Shown: positions 34,750 through 43,672 of the stretch, in pieces | How the letters are laid out: the number at the start of each line of letters is the position of its first letter | How positions within the stretch are numbered: position 1 is the first letter of the stretch | Assembly: GCF_012927085.1 (NCBI RefSeq) | Contig: NZ_JABBFX010000001.1 | Location: 3,472,001-3,536,000 of the forward strand | Reading direction: 5' to 3' | DNA from: Ramlibacter agri | GTDB taxonomy: Bacteria > Pseudomonadota > Gammaproteobacteria > Burkholderiales > Burkholderiaceae_C | DNA: 64,000 bases | Translations under genes and position numbers: made by a program | The notes under the pieces: model-generated | The model's input: only the letters and a program-made list of their open reading frames with translations | Databases searched by the model: none | What the model was told of the DNA's origin: nothing

Positions 34750-35604
34750 ATGCACTGGCAGACGTCCCGCTTCGCGATCGCTCTCGACACCCCGCGGGTG
34801 ATGGGCATCGTCAACGTCACGCCCAACTCCTTTTCGGATGGCGGCCTGCACGCCAGCACCGAAAGCGCGCTGGCGCACTGCGAGGAACTGTTGGCGGCCG
34901 GCGCGGACATCCTGGACATCGGCGGCGAATCCAGCCGCCCGGGCGTGGACCCGGTGCCGCTCGAAGAAGAACTGGCGCGCGTGCTGCCGGTGGTGCGCGA
35001 GGCCGTCACGCTGGGCGTGCCGGTCTCGGTGGACACTTACAAGCCCGAGGTGATGCGCGCGGTGCTGGACCTGGGCGCCGACATCATCAACGACATCTGG
35101 GCGCTGGGCCAGCCCGGCGCGGTGGACGCGGTGGTGGAGCATCCAAACTGCGGCGTCTGCCTGATGCACATGCACGGCGAGCCGAAGACCATGCAGCGCA
35201 CGCCGCTGGATGGCGACGCGCCGCCGCAAGTGAGGGCCTTCCTGCGCGCGCGCACCCAGGCGCTGCGCGAGCGCGGCGTGGCCGCGGAGCGCATCAGCTG
35301 GGATCCGGGCATCGGCTTCGGCAAGACGGTGGAGCAGAATTTCGCGCTGCTGGCGCGCCAGTGGGAGCTGCTGGTGGACGGCTACCCGGTGCTGGCGGGC
35401 TGGTCGCGCAAGTCCTCGCTGGGCGCCATCACCGGCTACCCGGTGCACGAGCGCGTGGTGGCCAGCGTCGCCGCGGCGGTGCTGGCGGTGGAACATGGGG
35501 CGCGCATCGTGCGGGTGCACGACGTGCGCGAGACGGTGGCCGCACTGAAGGTGTGGAACGCAATGCAGGGAACCGGCACCGTGCCGGCGGAGAGGAAGCA
35601 ATGA
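34750..35604 (+). CDS. folP: Dihydropteroate synthase
   Basis: Joins the pterin diphosphate and p-aminobenzoate in folate synthesis; the sulfonamide target. TIM barrel with the two pterin-binding signatures: [16 protein letters not shown] (near residue 18) and [13 protein letters not shown]; later [52 protein letters not shown] and the C-terminal HDVRET. 284 residues. The stop overlaps the glmM start. Confidence 0.97.
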   Translation: MHWQTSRFAIALDTPRVMGIVNVTPNSFSDGGLHASTESALAHCEELLAAGADILDIGGESSRPGVDPVPLEEELARVLPVVREAVTLGVPVSVDTYKPEVMRAVLDLGADIINDIWALGQPGAVDAVVEHPNCGVCLMHMHGEPKTMQRTPLDGDAPPQVRAFLRARTQALRERGVAAERISWDPGIGFGKTVEQNFALLARQWELLVDGYPVLAGWSRKSSLGAITGYPVHERVVASVAAAVLAVEHGARIVRVHDVRETVAALKVWNAMQGTGTVPAERKQ

Positions 35605-36935
35605 GCAGGAAGTATTTCGGCACCGACGGCATCCGTGGCAAGGTCGGCGAAGCCCCCATCACCCCGGATTTCGTGCTGCGCCTGGCGCATGCCGTCGGCC
35701 GCGTGCTGAAGCGCACCGAGGAGAGACCCACCGTCCTGATCGGCAAGGACACGCGCATCTCCGGCTACATGCTGGAAAGCGCGCTGGAGTCGGGCTTCAA
35801 CTCCGCGGGCGTCGACGTCGTGCTGCTCGGCCCGCTGCCGACGCCTGGCGTGGCCTACCTCACGCGGGCGCAGCGCGCCAGCCTGGGCGTGGTGATCAGC
35901 GCCAGCCACAACCCCTTTCCGGACAACGGCATCAAGTTCTTCAGCGCCCAGGGCACCAAGCTGCCGGACGAATGGGAGCAGCAGGTGGAGGCCGCGCTCG
36001 ACGAGCCGCCCGTGTGGGCCGGCTCGGCGCAACTGGGCAAGGCCCGCCGGCTCGACGACGCGTCGGGCCGCTACATCGAGTTCTGCAAGAGCACCTTCGC
36101 CAGCGACCTGACCCTGAAGGGCATGACCATCGCCGTCGATGCGGCGCATGGCGCGGCGTACCACATCGCTCCCAAGGTGTTCCACGAACTGGGCGCCGAG
36201 GTGTTCTGCCTGGGCTGCTCGCCCGACGGCCTGAACATCAACGACCGCGTCGGCGCGACGCATCCCGAAGCGCTGGTGCATGCGGTGCGCGCCAACCGCG
36301 CGGACTTCGGCGTTGCGCTCGATGGCGATGCCGACCGCCTGCAGATGGTCGACGCCGATGGCCGACTCTTCAACGGCGACGAACTGCTGTACCTGATGGT
36401 CATGGACCGCCTGGCGCAAGGCCAGCGCGTGCCGGGTGCCGTCGGCACGCTGATGACCAACATGGCCGTCGAAGTGGCGCTGAAGAAGCGCGACATCGAG
36501 TTCGTGCGCGCCAAGGTCGGCGACCGCTACGTGCTGGAAGAACTGGAAAAGCGCGACTGGGTGCTGGGCGGCGAGGGCTCCGGCCACCTGCTGTGCCTGG
36601 ACAAGCACACCACCGGCGACGGCCTCGTCAGCGCGCTGCAGGTGCTGAAGGCCTGCGCCCGCAGCGGCAAGAGCCTGGCGCAGCTGCTGGATGGCGTGGA
36701 GCTGTTCCCGCAGACGCTGATCAACGTGCGCCTGCAGCCCGGCCAGGACTGGAAGAAGAACGCCAAGCTGGCAAGCGAGACCGACCGCCTGCAGGCCGAG
36801 CTGGACGGCTCCGGCCGCGTGCTGATCCGCGCCAGCGGCACCGAGCCGGTGCTGCGCGTGATGGTCGAAGCGGCCGATGCGCAGGTGGCCCAGAAAACCG
36901 CGGAACACCTGGCCGAAGTGGTGCGCGCGGGCTGA
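35601..36935 (+). CDS. glmM: Phosphoglucosamine mutase
   Basis: Interconverts GlcN-6-P and GlcN-1-P for UDP-GlcNAc, needed for peptidoglycan and lipid A. The phosphorylated serine S102 sits in [18 protein letters not shown], at the same position as in E. coli. Metal loop [13 protein letters not shown]; sugar-binding [10 protein letters not shown]-terminal [15 protein letters not shown]. 444 residues. ATGA overlap with folP. Confidence 0.97.
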   Translation: MSRKYFGTDGIRGKVGEAPITPDFVLRLAHAVGRVLKRTEERPTVLIGKDTRISGYMLESALESGFNSAGVDVVLLGPLPTPGVAYLTRAQRASLGVVISASHNPFPDNGIKFFSAQGTKLPDEWEQQVEAALDEPPVWAGSAQLGKARRLDDASGRYIEFCKSTFASDLTLKGMTIAVDAAHGAAYHIAPKVFHELGAEVFCLGCSPDGLNINDRVGATHPEALVHAVRANRADFGVALDGDADRLQMVDADGRLFNGDELLYLMVMDRLAQGQRVPGAVGTLMTNMAVEVALKKRDIEFVRAKVGDRYVLEELEKRDWVLGGEGSGHLLCLDKHTTGDGLVSALQVLKACARSGKSLAQLLDGVELFPQTLINVRLQPGQDWKKNAKLASETDRLQAELDGSGRVLIRASGTEPVLRVMVEAADAQVAQKTAEHLAEVVRAG

Positions 36936-37051
36936 TTCTGCAGGCTTTAAACGACTGGTTACAGTTCGCGTAAAGCCGATTCCCTATCTCGTGGCTGGCG
37001 AGCCACGCACCCGGCTAGGCAGGCGGTTTGGCAAGGTCTACATTGACAGCC

Positions 37052-37540
37052 ATGCGCCGCCTTTTCCACTTCATCGCCCAGGCCTCCGTGGCCGGTGCGC
37101 TCCTGGCCTCTGCCTGCGGCGCGGCGGCGGAGGGGACCGCGCCGCTGTACTCCCTGACCACCCCGGCGCCCCTGCTGGATCCCGAGCTGTCGCCCCGGCA
37201 GCCGTTGCTGAATTACGGCCCGTTGCAATTGTCGGCCGCCACTTCCACCACCGGCACCGGCAGCGGGCTGTCGCTGCAGGCCGGCCACCAATGGTTCGCG
37301 CGGGCCGGCATCGGCCACAGCCTGGAGAACAGCGAAGTGCTGAGCTTCGGCGGCGGCTATCGCTTCACCAGCGGCCAGGCGGTGTCCATGCACGTCACCC
37401 GCCAGATCGGGCAGGAGCGCCTGGGCCTGGCCGTGCGCTACGACTGGACGCGCACCTACCTGCGTCTCGCCTACGAGTCGCCGACGCGCGCCATGAGCGG
37501 CCCCGACACGCTGCGCTTCTCCGCCGGCGTGCGCTTCTGA
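37052..37540 (+). CDS. Exported 162-residue protein, possible small beta-barrel
   Basis: I do not recognise this protein. A signal peptide is clear (MRRLFHFIAQASVAGALLASACGAAA). The mature part has no Cys beyond the signal and no hydrophobic helix; it is built of alternating-hydrophobic strands (LLNYGPLQLSAATST, GLSLQAGHQWFARAGIG, SFGGGYRFTSGQAVSMHVTRQ, GLAVRYDWTRTYLRLAYE) and ends with the aromatic LRFSAGVRF, the C-terminal Phe that BAM recognises on outer-membrane barrels. An eight-strand barrel is plausible. ATG chosen because it begins the signal peptide. It sits alone between glmM and the convergent CYTH-CHAD gene; a CGTGGCT/AGCCACG hairpin lies at 36990-37007. Confidence 0.6.
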   Translation: MRRLFHFIAQASVAGALLASACGAAAEGTAPLYSLTTPAPLLDPELSPRQPLLNYGPLQLSAATSTTGTGSGLSLQAGHQWFARAGIGHSLENSEVLSFGGGYRFTSGQAVSMHVTRQIGQERLGLAVRYDWTRTYLRLAYESPTRAMSGPDTLRFSAGVRF

Positions 37541-37574
37541 GCCCACCCGGCGGACATCGCGAAGACTGGAAGGA

Positions 37575-39038
37575 TCAGGTCCAGAACGGCTTCATGTCCG
37601 CCGCCGTGTCCCGGCAGGCCTGCTCGCATTCCTGCGCGATGTCGTGCTCGCGGGCGGCGAGCCAGCCTACCGCGAACCAGGCCGTGGGCTCCTCCTTGGC
37701 GTGCGCCTCGAACAGCCCGCGCGCGGTGGCCGCGTCCTGGTACTCGCCCAGCGCGTCCTGCAGCGTCTTGAGCGACTTGACGAAGCGGTCGACGTCGCGC
37801 GGCGCGTAGAGCGGCCGCACCAGCTCGGAGAGGTAGCGCAGGCGCTTCAGGCGCTTGCGCACGCGATGCCGCTTGGGCTCGGGCAGCCGCGCGAACTTCT
37901 TGCCATCGCGCTCCACCGTGCGTCGCAGCTTGTGCAGGCGCGTGGCGACCGACTTGCGCATGGCCTTCAGGGGCGTGTCCTGCGGCGCATCGCGCAGTTC
38001 CTGCACCAGCGCCACGAGCTGCAGCACGGCGCCCTGGAAAGCGGGGTCGCGGATCGCGCCGCCCACGTCGGGCAGCTCCGGGTGCCAGCCCTTCATCGAC
38101 GGCGCGCCCGCCTTCTCCATCACGCCTTCGAGCTGGGGCAGGAGCGTCGCGCGGTCGCGGTGGTGGCCCAGCACCTGGAACAGGGCGCGCAGCGCCGGCT
38201 CGATGGCGGGGTCCAGCGCCTGCAGGCCGGCCACGTCCTTCAGCTCGCGCAAGGCCGTGCGCAGCCGCCGCAGGCCGACCCGCAGCTGGTGGATGTGTTC
38301 GTCGCCGCCGCGGCCGGACGCGAGCTCGCGCGCGTTGCCCAGCACCTGCTGCAGCGCGCCGTCGATCACCGTCGCCACCAGCGCGGAGGACGATTCCGGC
38401 TTGTCTTCCAGCGGCGTGGCCTGCACGGGATTGCCCTCCGGGCCGCCATGAGCCAGCCGCCGTCCCAGCGCCGACTTGGACAGCGGGTCCAGCCACAGGC
38501 CGTGTTCCTCGCACCAGCTCTGGGCCAGCTCGGTGGCGGCGGCGGGGCTGCCCTGTTTGAGCTCGAACTCCACCTCCTGCACCGGGTGGCTGCGCTTGCC
38601 GGCGCGCACGCGGCCGCGGTCCAGCGCGATTTCCACCGCGGTTCCCGCTGCTTCCACGGTGCGGGTGAGCCGGTTCACGTCGGTCTCGAACACCGGATGC
38701 AGTTCCTGCGCGGCATCGCCCAGCGCCTTGCGCAACAGCTTGCCGACGGGATGGATGGCGTGGCGCTCGATATCGGGCGTGGAGTCGCCGTCGTCGAGCG
38801 GCACCTCGTGCTCCAGCCGCTCGAAGCCGTTGCGGCCCGGGCCCTTGGCCGTCTGCACCCAGTGGCGCCCTTCCTGCCGCACGCGCAGCACCAGGCCGTG
38901 GCGGGCGAGCGCCTCCAGCGGGGTGTCGTAGTAGCGCGCGCGCAGGCGCTTGACCTGCACCGGGCCGCGGCGCAATGCCGTATCGAGCGCCTCGACGCGC
39001 TCGCCGGGCACCTGGAACTTCAGCTCGAACTCCGTCAT
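37575..39038 (-). CDS. CYTH-CHAD triphosphatase (YgiF-like)
   Basis: Two domains: a CYTH triphosphate tunnel (residues 1 to about 200) opening with the ExExK signature (MTEFELKF), which hydrolyses inorganic or organic triphosphates with a divalent metal; and a CHAD domain (about 220-480), an all-helical fold with conserved histidines and arginines (EHIHQLRVGLRRLRTALREL, HRVRKRLKRLRYLSEL) that binds polyphosphate. It begins four bases after the ppk2 stop, so the two are surely one operon. CHAD proteins are known to associate with polyphosphate granules. No signal peptide; cytoplasmic. The exact substrate (PPPi, long polyP ends) is not shown. Confidence 0.88.
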   Translation of the reverse strand: MTEFELKFQVPGERVEALDTALRRGPVQVKRLRARYYDTPLEALARHGLVLRVRQEGRHWVQTAKGPGRNGFERLEHEVPLDDGDSTPDIERHAIHPVGKLLRKALGDAAQELHPVFETDVNRLTRTVEAAGTAVEIALDRGRVRAGKRSHPVQEVEFELKQGSPAAATELAQSWCEEHGLWLDPLSKSALGRRLAHGGPEGNPVQATPLEDKPESSSALVATVIDGALQQVLGNARELASGRGGDEHIHQLRVGLRRLRTALRELKDVAGLQALDPAIEPALRALFQVLGHHRDRATLLPQLEGVMEKAGAPSMKGWHPELPDVGGAIRDPAFQGAVLQLVALVQELRDAPQDTPLKAMRKSVATRLHKLRRTVERDGKKFARLPEPKRHRVRKRLKRLRYLSELVRPLYAPRDVDRFVKSLKTLQDALGEYQDAATARGLFEAHAKEEPTAWFAVGWLAAREHDIAQECEQACRDTAADMKPFWT

Positions 39039-39042
39039 GCCC

Positions 39043-39945
39043 TCAGTATCGCTCCGGCACGTACAACTCCGCCGGCACCGGGCGCCGTTCGTAGTCTTCG
39101 TGCCGCACGCGGGAGGGGAGGGCTATCGCCGGGTGCGGCACCTCGCGGTAGGGCACCTGGTCCAGCAGGTGCGCGATGCAGTTCAGGCGGGCCTTCTTCT
39201 TGTTGTCCGCCTGCACCACCCACCACGGCGCCTCCGGCGTGTGGGTGCGCTCCAGCATCGCTTCCTTGGCCCAGGTGTAGTCCTCCCAGCGCCGGCGCGA
39301 CTCGAGGTCCATGGGGCTCAGCTTCCACTGCTTCAGCGGGTCGTGCATGCGGCTGAGGAAGCGCATGTGCTGCTCTTCGTCCGAGATCGAGAACCAGTAC
39401 TTCAGCAGGTGGATGCCGGAGCGGATGAACATCTTCTCCAGCTCGGGGACGTCGCGGAAGAACTCCTCCAGCTGTTCGTCGTTGCAGAAGCCCATGACGC
39501 GCTCGACGCCGGCGCGGTTGTACCAGCTGCGGTCGAACAGCACGATCTCGCCGGCGGCCGGCAGGTGCTGCACGTAGCGCTGGAAGTACCACTGCGTGCG
39601 CTCGCGGTCGTTGGGCGCGGGCAGGGCGGCCACGCGGCAGATGCGCGGGTTCAGGCGCTGCGCGATGCGCTTGATGACGCCGCCCTTGCCGGCGGCGTCG
39701 CGGCCCTCGAACAGCACGACCAGCTTGTGGCCGGTGTGCACCACCCAGTCCTGCAGCTTGACCAGCTCGCCCTGCAGCCGCAGCAGCTCGCGGAAGTATT
39801 GGCGCCGCTCCTGTCTTTCCAGCTCGCTGAGCGGTATCTCGGCGCCCTCGGCGTCGAAGGGCCGGTCTTCCAGTTCCAGTTCGAGCTCCTCGTCGAAGCT
39901 GTCCACGATGTCGCGCTGCACGCGCAGGAACTCCTCGTCGTTCAT
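39043..39945 (-). CDS. ppk2: Polyphosphate kinase 2
   Basis: A PPK2-family kinase moving phosphate between polyphosphate and nucleoside di- or monophosphates. P-loop fold: Walker A VVLFEGRDAAGKGGVIKRI, the lid and Walker B FDRSWYNRAGVERVMGF, and the conserved DPLKQWKLSPMDLESRRRWEDYT block. The 300-residue single domain is the class I pattern (which mostly makes NTP from NDP). Start chosen at the third of three nearby ATGs because GAGG lies six bases before it; 39951 and 39957 are alternatives. A Pho-box-like sequence lies 142 bases upstream (40087-40104). Confidence 0.92.
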   Translation of the reverse strand: MNDEEFLRVQRDIVDSFDEELELELEDRPFDAEGAEIPLSELERQERRQYFRELLRLQGELVKLQDWVVHTGHKLVVLFEGRDAAGKGGVIKRIAQRLNPRICRVAALPAPNDRERTQWYFQRYVQHLPAAGEIVLFDRSWYNRAGVERVMGFCNDEQLEEFFRDVPELEKMFIRSGIHLLKYWFSISDEEQHMRFLSRMHDPLKQWKLSPMDLESRRRWEDYTWAKEAMLERTHTPEAPWWVVQADNKKKARLNCIAHLLDQVPYREVPHPAIALPSRVRHEDYERRPVPAELYVPERY

Positions 39946-40086
39946 TCGCATCCTCATACGGCGGTGGTCTTTCAGCGGCCGTGGCGCAGGCGCCAACGTT
40001 GAAGCATGGCGAATTCGGCGAGGCCGCGCAAGAGCGCGCGCAGGAGGGAAAGGAAGGAAAGCATGAGCCAACGCTAGCGCAGCCGC

Positions 40087-40104
40087 GTGGCAACTTCATG
40101 ACAC
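40087..40104 (-). promoter_or_regulatory. Possible Pho box before ppk2
   Basis: On the minus strand GTGTCAT-GAAG-TTGCCAC: two 7-mers 11 bases apart, differing from the consensus CTGTCAT/CTGTCAC at one and two positions. It is 142 bases before the chosen ppk2 start, further than usual, and could instead affect the divergent peptidase gene. Confidence 0.35.
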
Positions 40105-40128
40105 GCGAAGCCCTTAAGCTTCGCCCCC

Positions 40129-41139
40129 GTGCCACAAGCCGACCTGCCCGAACTCCAGGAACTGGAGCGCGTGATCGCGCTGGGTGGCGCGCGCCTGCAA
40201 TGCACCGTGGCCTGCGAGGTGGAACATCTCGAAGGCCGGCTGCCGGTCTACGCCATCACGCTGGGCAACCCGGACCCCTCACTGCCCGCGGTCGGGTACT
40301 TCGGCGGCGTGCACGGGCTGGAACGCATCGGCAGCCGCGTGGTCACGGCCTACCTGCACAGCCTGGTCACGCGCCTGGCCTGGGACGTGTCGCTGCAGGA
40401 AATGCTGCAGCAATTGCGCTTCGTCTTCATGCCGCTGGTCAACCCCGCCGGCATGGCGCGCGGCACGCGAGCCAATCCGCGCGGCGTGGACCTGATGCGC
40501 AATTCGCCGGTGGAGGCGCGCGACCCGGTGCCTTTGCTGGTGGGCGGCCAGCGCCTCAGCTCCGGCCTGCCCTGGTACCGCGGCGCCGCCGGCGCCGCCA
40601 TGGAGCCCGAAAGCGCGGCGCTGTGCGCCTGGGTCGAGCGGGAACTGCACGGCCGCCCCTTCAGCCTGGCGCTGGATTGCCATTCGGGCTTCGGCATGCG
40701 CGACCGCATCTGGTTTCCCTTCGCGCACCGGCGCCTGCCCATAGCCGCGCTGGCGGAACTGCATGCGCTGCACGAGATCTTCGAAGGCAGCCACGCGCAC
40801 CACAAGTACGTCTTCGAGCCGCAAAGCCGGCAGTACCTGGCCCACGGCGACCTGTGGGACCACCTGGTGCTGCGGGCGCCGGGGCAGGGCGTGTTCCTGC
40901 CGCTGACGCTGGAGATGGGATCCTGGCTGTGGGTGAAGAAGAACCCGCGCCAGCTGTTCTCGCGCCACGGCATCTTCAACCCGCTGATCGCGCACCGCGA
41001 GCAGCGGGTGCTGCGCAGCCACCTGCCGCTGCTGGATTTCGCGGCGCGCGCGGCGGCCGGCCACCGGCACTGGCTGCCGCAGGGAGCGGAGCGCGAGCTG
41101 CAGCAACGCCGGGGCCTGGCCCGCTGGTACGGACGATGA
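40129..41139 (+). CDS. M14-type zinc carboxypeptidase-like protein
   Basis: A metal hydrolase of the M14/succinylglutamate-desuccinylase fold. Zinc ligands fit the HxxE...H pattern: GGVHGLERIG (His, Glu) and LDCHSGFGMRD (His); a possible general-base Glu is in LPLTLEMGSW. An Arg/Asn pair for the substrate carboxylate may be RANPRGVDLMRN. 336 residues, no signal peptide, so cytoplasmic. GTG start; no strong ribosome site. The stop overlaps the ATG of the next hydrolase (ATGA), so the two are coupled. Substrate unknown; a peptide, amide or acyl-amino acid is possible. Confidence 0.7.
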   Translation: MPQADLPELQELERVIALGGARLQCTVACEVEHLEGRLPVYAITLGNPDPSLPAVGYFGGVHGLERIGSRVVTAYLHSLVTRLAWDVSLQEMLQQLRFVFMPLVNPAGMARGTRANPRGVDLMRNSPVEARDPVPLLVGGQRLSSGLPWYRGAAGAAMEPESAALCAWVERELHGRPFSLALDCHSGFGMRDRIWFPFAHRRLPIAALAELHALHEIFEGSHAHHKYVFEPQSRQYLAHGDLWDHLVLRAPGQGVFLPLTLEMGSWLWVKKNPRQLFSRHGIFNPLIAHREQRVLRSHLPLLDFAARAAAGHRHWLPQGAERELQQRRGLARWYGR

Positions 41140-41894
41140 GCACCTGGGTGCTGCTGCGTGGGCTGGCGCGCGAGGCGCGCCACTGGGGCGGCTTTGCCCG
41201 CGACCTGCAGCAGCGGCTGCCGCCTGGCGACCAGGTACTGTGCGTGGACCTGCCAGGCACCGGCTCGCTGTGGCACGAGCCCAGCCCGGCCAGCGTGACC
41301 GGCCTGGTGCAAGCGGCGCGGCGCGAACTGGCCTTGCTGCGGTCGCGCGCGCCCTATGTGCTGGTCGCACTGTCGCTGGGCGGCATGGTGGCGCGGGAAT
41401 GGGCCGGACGCGACCCGGATGTCGCGGCCTCCGTCCTGATCAACACCAGCCTGGGCGGCGTGGCGCCGTTCTGGCAACGCCTGCGTCCTTCCAGTTACCC
41501 GGCCTTGCTCGCGCTCGCGCGGCCGGGGCTGGCTTTGCTGCCGCGTGAGCAACGCATCCTCCGGTTGACCAGCAATGCTCCGGCCCAGGAGGAGGTCGCG
41601 CAGCAGTGGACGGCCATTGCCGCGACCGCGCCGGTCTCGCGCCTCAACGTGCTGCGGCAACTGCTCGCGGCGGCCCGCTACCGGCCCGACGGCCCCGCGC
41701 GCGCACCGACCCTGCTGCTGGCCTCGACGCGCGACCGCCTGGTCTCGGTCGAGTGTTCGCGCCGCCTCGCGCGGGCCTGGAACGTACCCCTGCGCGAACA
41801 CCCGTCGGCCGGGCACGACTTGCCGCTGGACGACCCGCAATGGGTGGCCGACGCGATCATCCGCTGGCATCGGGGGCTTTTCCACGCCGTGTGA
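41136..41894 (+). CDS. Alpha/beta hydrolase
   Basis: A 252-residue alpha/beta hydrolase. The oxyanion loop is LLRGLAREARHWG, with HG replaced by RG; the nucleophile elbow is VALSLGGMVA (GxSxG has become AxSxG); Asp in LLASTRDRLVS; His in PSAGHDLPLDDP. The triad is intact, though the usual first glycine of the elbow is not. No signal peptide. Coupled to the M14-type gene upstream; they may act in sequence on one substrate. Function otherwise unknown. Confidence 0.75.
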   Translation: MSTWVLLRGLAREARHWGGFARDLQQRLPPGDQVLCVDLPGTGSLWHEPSPASVTGLVQAARRELALLRSRAPYVLVALSLGGMVAREWAGRDPDVAASVLINTSLGGVAPFWQRLRPSSYPALLALARPGLALLPREQRILRLTSNAPAQEEVAQQWTAIAATAPVSRLNVLRQLLAAARYRPDGPARAPTLLLASTRDRLVSVECSRRLARAWNVPLREHPSAGHDLPLDDPQWVADAIIRWHRGLFHAV

Positions 41895-41918
41895 CGGGCG
41901 CGTGACGAGGGTGTTGCC

Positions 41919-41936
41919 TCGTCATCGAACTGCCAC
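41919..41936 (+). promoter_or_regulatory. Candidate Pho box before the acyltransferase-plcP-agt operon
   Basis: TCGTCAT-CGAA-CTGCCAC: two 7-mers spaced at 11 bases, one mismatch each from CTGTCAT/CTGTCAC. A second pair in the other orientation lies just before it at 41891-41908 (TCGTCAC-GCGC-CCGTCAC on the minus strand). The operon's first ATG is 60 bases downstream. A clear -10 is not visible, so confidence is moderate. Confidence 0.5.
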
Positions 41937-41996
41937 GGAAACGCCATGTCTGCGTCATGGGCACTCCGCACACTCCGCCAAACCGCAGGAGTGCAG

Positions 41997-42809
41997 ATGA
42001 ACGAGCAGCCCGACACCAACATCATCCTGGCGCCGGCCGCGTTGCCCAAGGCCGCCCGCAGCGCATCGATGGGGGAGTCCAGCAACATCACCGTCACCTG
42101 GGCGCGGCACCAGGACGAAGTGCGCCAGGCCCAGCGCCTGCGCTACGAAGTGTTCGCCGGCGAAATGGGCGCCCGGCTCGACACGCGCCTCGAAGGCCAT
42201 GATGCCGACCTGTTCGACGACTACTGCGAGCACCTGCTGGTGCGCGCGGCCGACACCGGCGACGTGATCGGCACCTACCGCGTACTGACGCCGGCGCAGG
42301 CGCGCCGCGTCGGCAGCTTCTACAGCGACACCGAGTTCGACCTGTGGCGCCTGCGCCGGCTGCGCGAACGGATGGTGGAACTGGGGCGCAGCTGCGTGCG
42401 CGCCGACCACCGCCAGGGCGGCGTGATCCTGGCGCTGTGGGGCGCGCTGGCCGAATTCATGCAGCGCAATGCGCTGGACACCATGATCGGCTGCGCCAGC
42501 ATCCCGATGCTGCACAACGGCGTGGTCAGCGGCGACATCGCTGCCAGCATCTGGCGCCAGCTGAAGGCCACGCACCTGGCGCCGATCGAATACCACGTGA
42601 CGCCGCGCCTGCCGCTGCCGGTCGATGCGCTGGACAGCGGACTGGACGTGGAACCACCGGCATTGATCAAGGGCTACCTGCGCCTGGGCGCGAAGGTGCT
42701 GGGGCCGCCGGCCTGGGACCCGGACTTCAACACCGCGGACCTGCCAATGATGATGCGGATCCACGACCTGCCGCCGCGCTACCGCAAGCATTTTCTCGGA
42801 GGGGCCTGA
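41997..42809 (+). CDS. OlsB-like GNAT N-acyltransferase
   Basis: A GNAT-fold acyltransferase of the kind including OlsB, which transfers a 3-hydroxyacyl chain from ACP to ornithine, the first step to phosphorus-free ornithine lipids. Family signs: RQAQRLRYEVFAGEMGARL, FDDYCEHLLV, GDVIGTYRVLTP, FYSDTEFDL, and VELGRSCVRADHRQGGVILALWGALAEFM, then IGCASIPM. 270 residues; the ATG has AGGAG six bases upstream. OlsA (the second acyltransferase) is not in the window. First gene of a three-gene operon with a PlcP-type phospholipase C and an Agt-type glycosyltransferase, preceded by a Pho-box-like site; that context is what argues for lipid replacement. Autoinducer-synthase-like or haemolysin-annotated GNATs are the alternative. 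Confidence 0.68.
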   Translation: MNEQPDTNIILAPAALPKAARSASMGESSNITVTWARHQDEVRQAQRLRYEVFAGEMGARLDTRLEGHDADLFDDYCEHLLVRAADTGDVIGTYRVLTPAQARRVGSFYSDTEFDLWRLRRLRERMVELGRSCVRADHRQGGVILALWGALAEFMQRNALDTMIGCASIPMLHNGVVSGDIAASIWRQLKATHLAPIEYHVTPRLPLPVDALDSGLDVEPPALIKGYLRLGAKVLGPPAWDPDFNTADLPMMMRIHDLPPRYRKHFLGGA

Positions 42810-42811
42810 GC

Positions 42812-43672
42812 ATGCGGACCGCGTTCGAAGCTTTCGGCACCCTGGTTCCGGGGTTCGATGTCCCCACCGATGAACGCGACGACGACGACGGCCCGGCACG
42901 CTCCCGCTACCGGGCCGTCTTCATTTCCGACCTGCACCTGGGCACGCCCGGTTGCCAGGCCGCGCCGCTGCTGGATTTCCTGAAGTCGCATCCCAGCGAC
43001 TACCTGTACCTGGTGGGCGACATCATCGACGGCTGGCAGCTGCGCAAGCGCTGGTACTGGCCGCAGTTGCACAACGACGTGGTGCAGAAGCTGCTGCGCC
43101 GCGCCCGCAAGGGCTGCCGCGTGGTCTACGTGCCGGGCAACCACGACGAATTCGCACGCCAGTTCGTTGGCAACCATTTCGGCGGCATCGAGGTGCAGCA
43201 GGAAGCCGTGCACGTGACGGCCGCGGGCCAGCAGCTGTGGGTGATCCACGGCGACTACTTCGACGGCGTGGTGCAGTGCGCGAAGTGGCTGGCGCACGTC
43301 GGCGACTCGCTGTACGAGTTCACGCTGAAGCTCAATCGCCACCTGAACCGGCTGCGCGGCCGGCTGGGGCTGCCTTACTGGTCGCTCTCGGCCTACCTGA
43401 AGAACAAGGTGAAGAAGGCGCTGAACTACGTGACGGACTTCGAGCGGGCTGTCGCGCACGAGGCGCGCCGCCGCGGCCACCAGGGCGTGGTCTGCGGGCA
43501 CATCCACCGCGCCGAGCTGCGCCACATCGACGGCGTGCTGTATTGCAACGACGGCGACTGGGTCGAAAGCCGCACGGCGCTGGTGGAGCACTACGACGGC
43601 CGGCTCGAACTGGTGGAGTGGCTGCCGGCCGCCCAGGACAACGGACACAAGACACTGACGGAGACTGCATGA
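42812..43672 (+). CDS. plcP: PlcP-type metallophosphoesterase (phospholipase C)
   Basis: A calcineurin-fold phosphoesterase with a complete two-metal site: D40-x-H42 (SDLHLG), D70 (GDIIDGW), N110-H111 (PGNHDE), VIHGDYFDG and H230-x-H232 (CGHIHRAE). 286 residues, no signal peptide. The blocks ISDLHLGTPGCQA, WYWPQLHNDVVQKLLR and GGIEVQQEAVH match, as far as I recall, PlcP of Sinorhizobium, which under phosphate starvation splits phosphatidylcholine into diacylglycerol and phosphocholine; such proteins are often misnamed UDP-2,3-diacylglucosamine hydrolase (LpxH). ATG two bases after the acyltransferase gene with a GGAGG site; stop overlaps agt (ATGA). The diacylglycerol formed would feed the glycosyltransferase encoded next. 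Confidence 0.8.
   Translation: MRTAFEAFGTLVPGFDVPTDERDDDDGPARSRYRAVFISDLHLGTPGCQAAPLLDFLKSHPSDYLYLVGDIIDGWQLRKRWYWPQLHNDVVQKLLRRARKGCRVVYVPGNHDEFARQFVGNHFGGIEVQQEAVHVTAAGQQLWVIHGDYFDGVVQCAKWLAHVGDSLYEFTLKLNRHLNRLRGRLGLPYWSLSAYLKNKVKKALNYVTDFERAVAHEARRRGHQGVVCGHIHRAELRHIDGVLYCNDGDWVESRTALVEHYDGRLELVEWLPAAQDNGHKTLTETA

Noticed and set aside
42812..43672. LpxH (UDP-2,3-diacylglucosamine hydrolase)
   Set aside because: The metal motifs are shared, but the blocks after them and the operon with an OlsB-like enzyme and a GT4 enzyme fit PlcP; the main lpx genes are 20 kb away.
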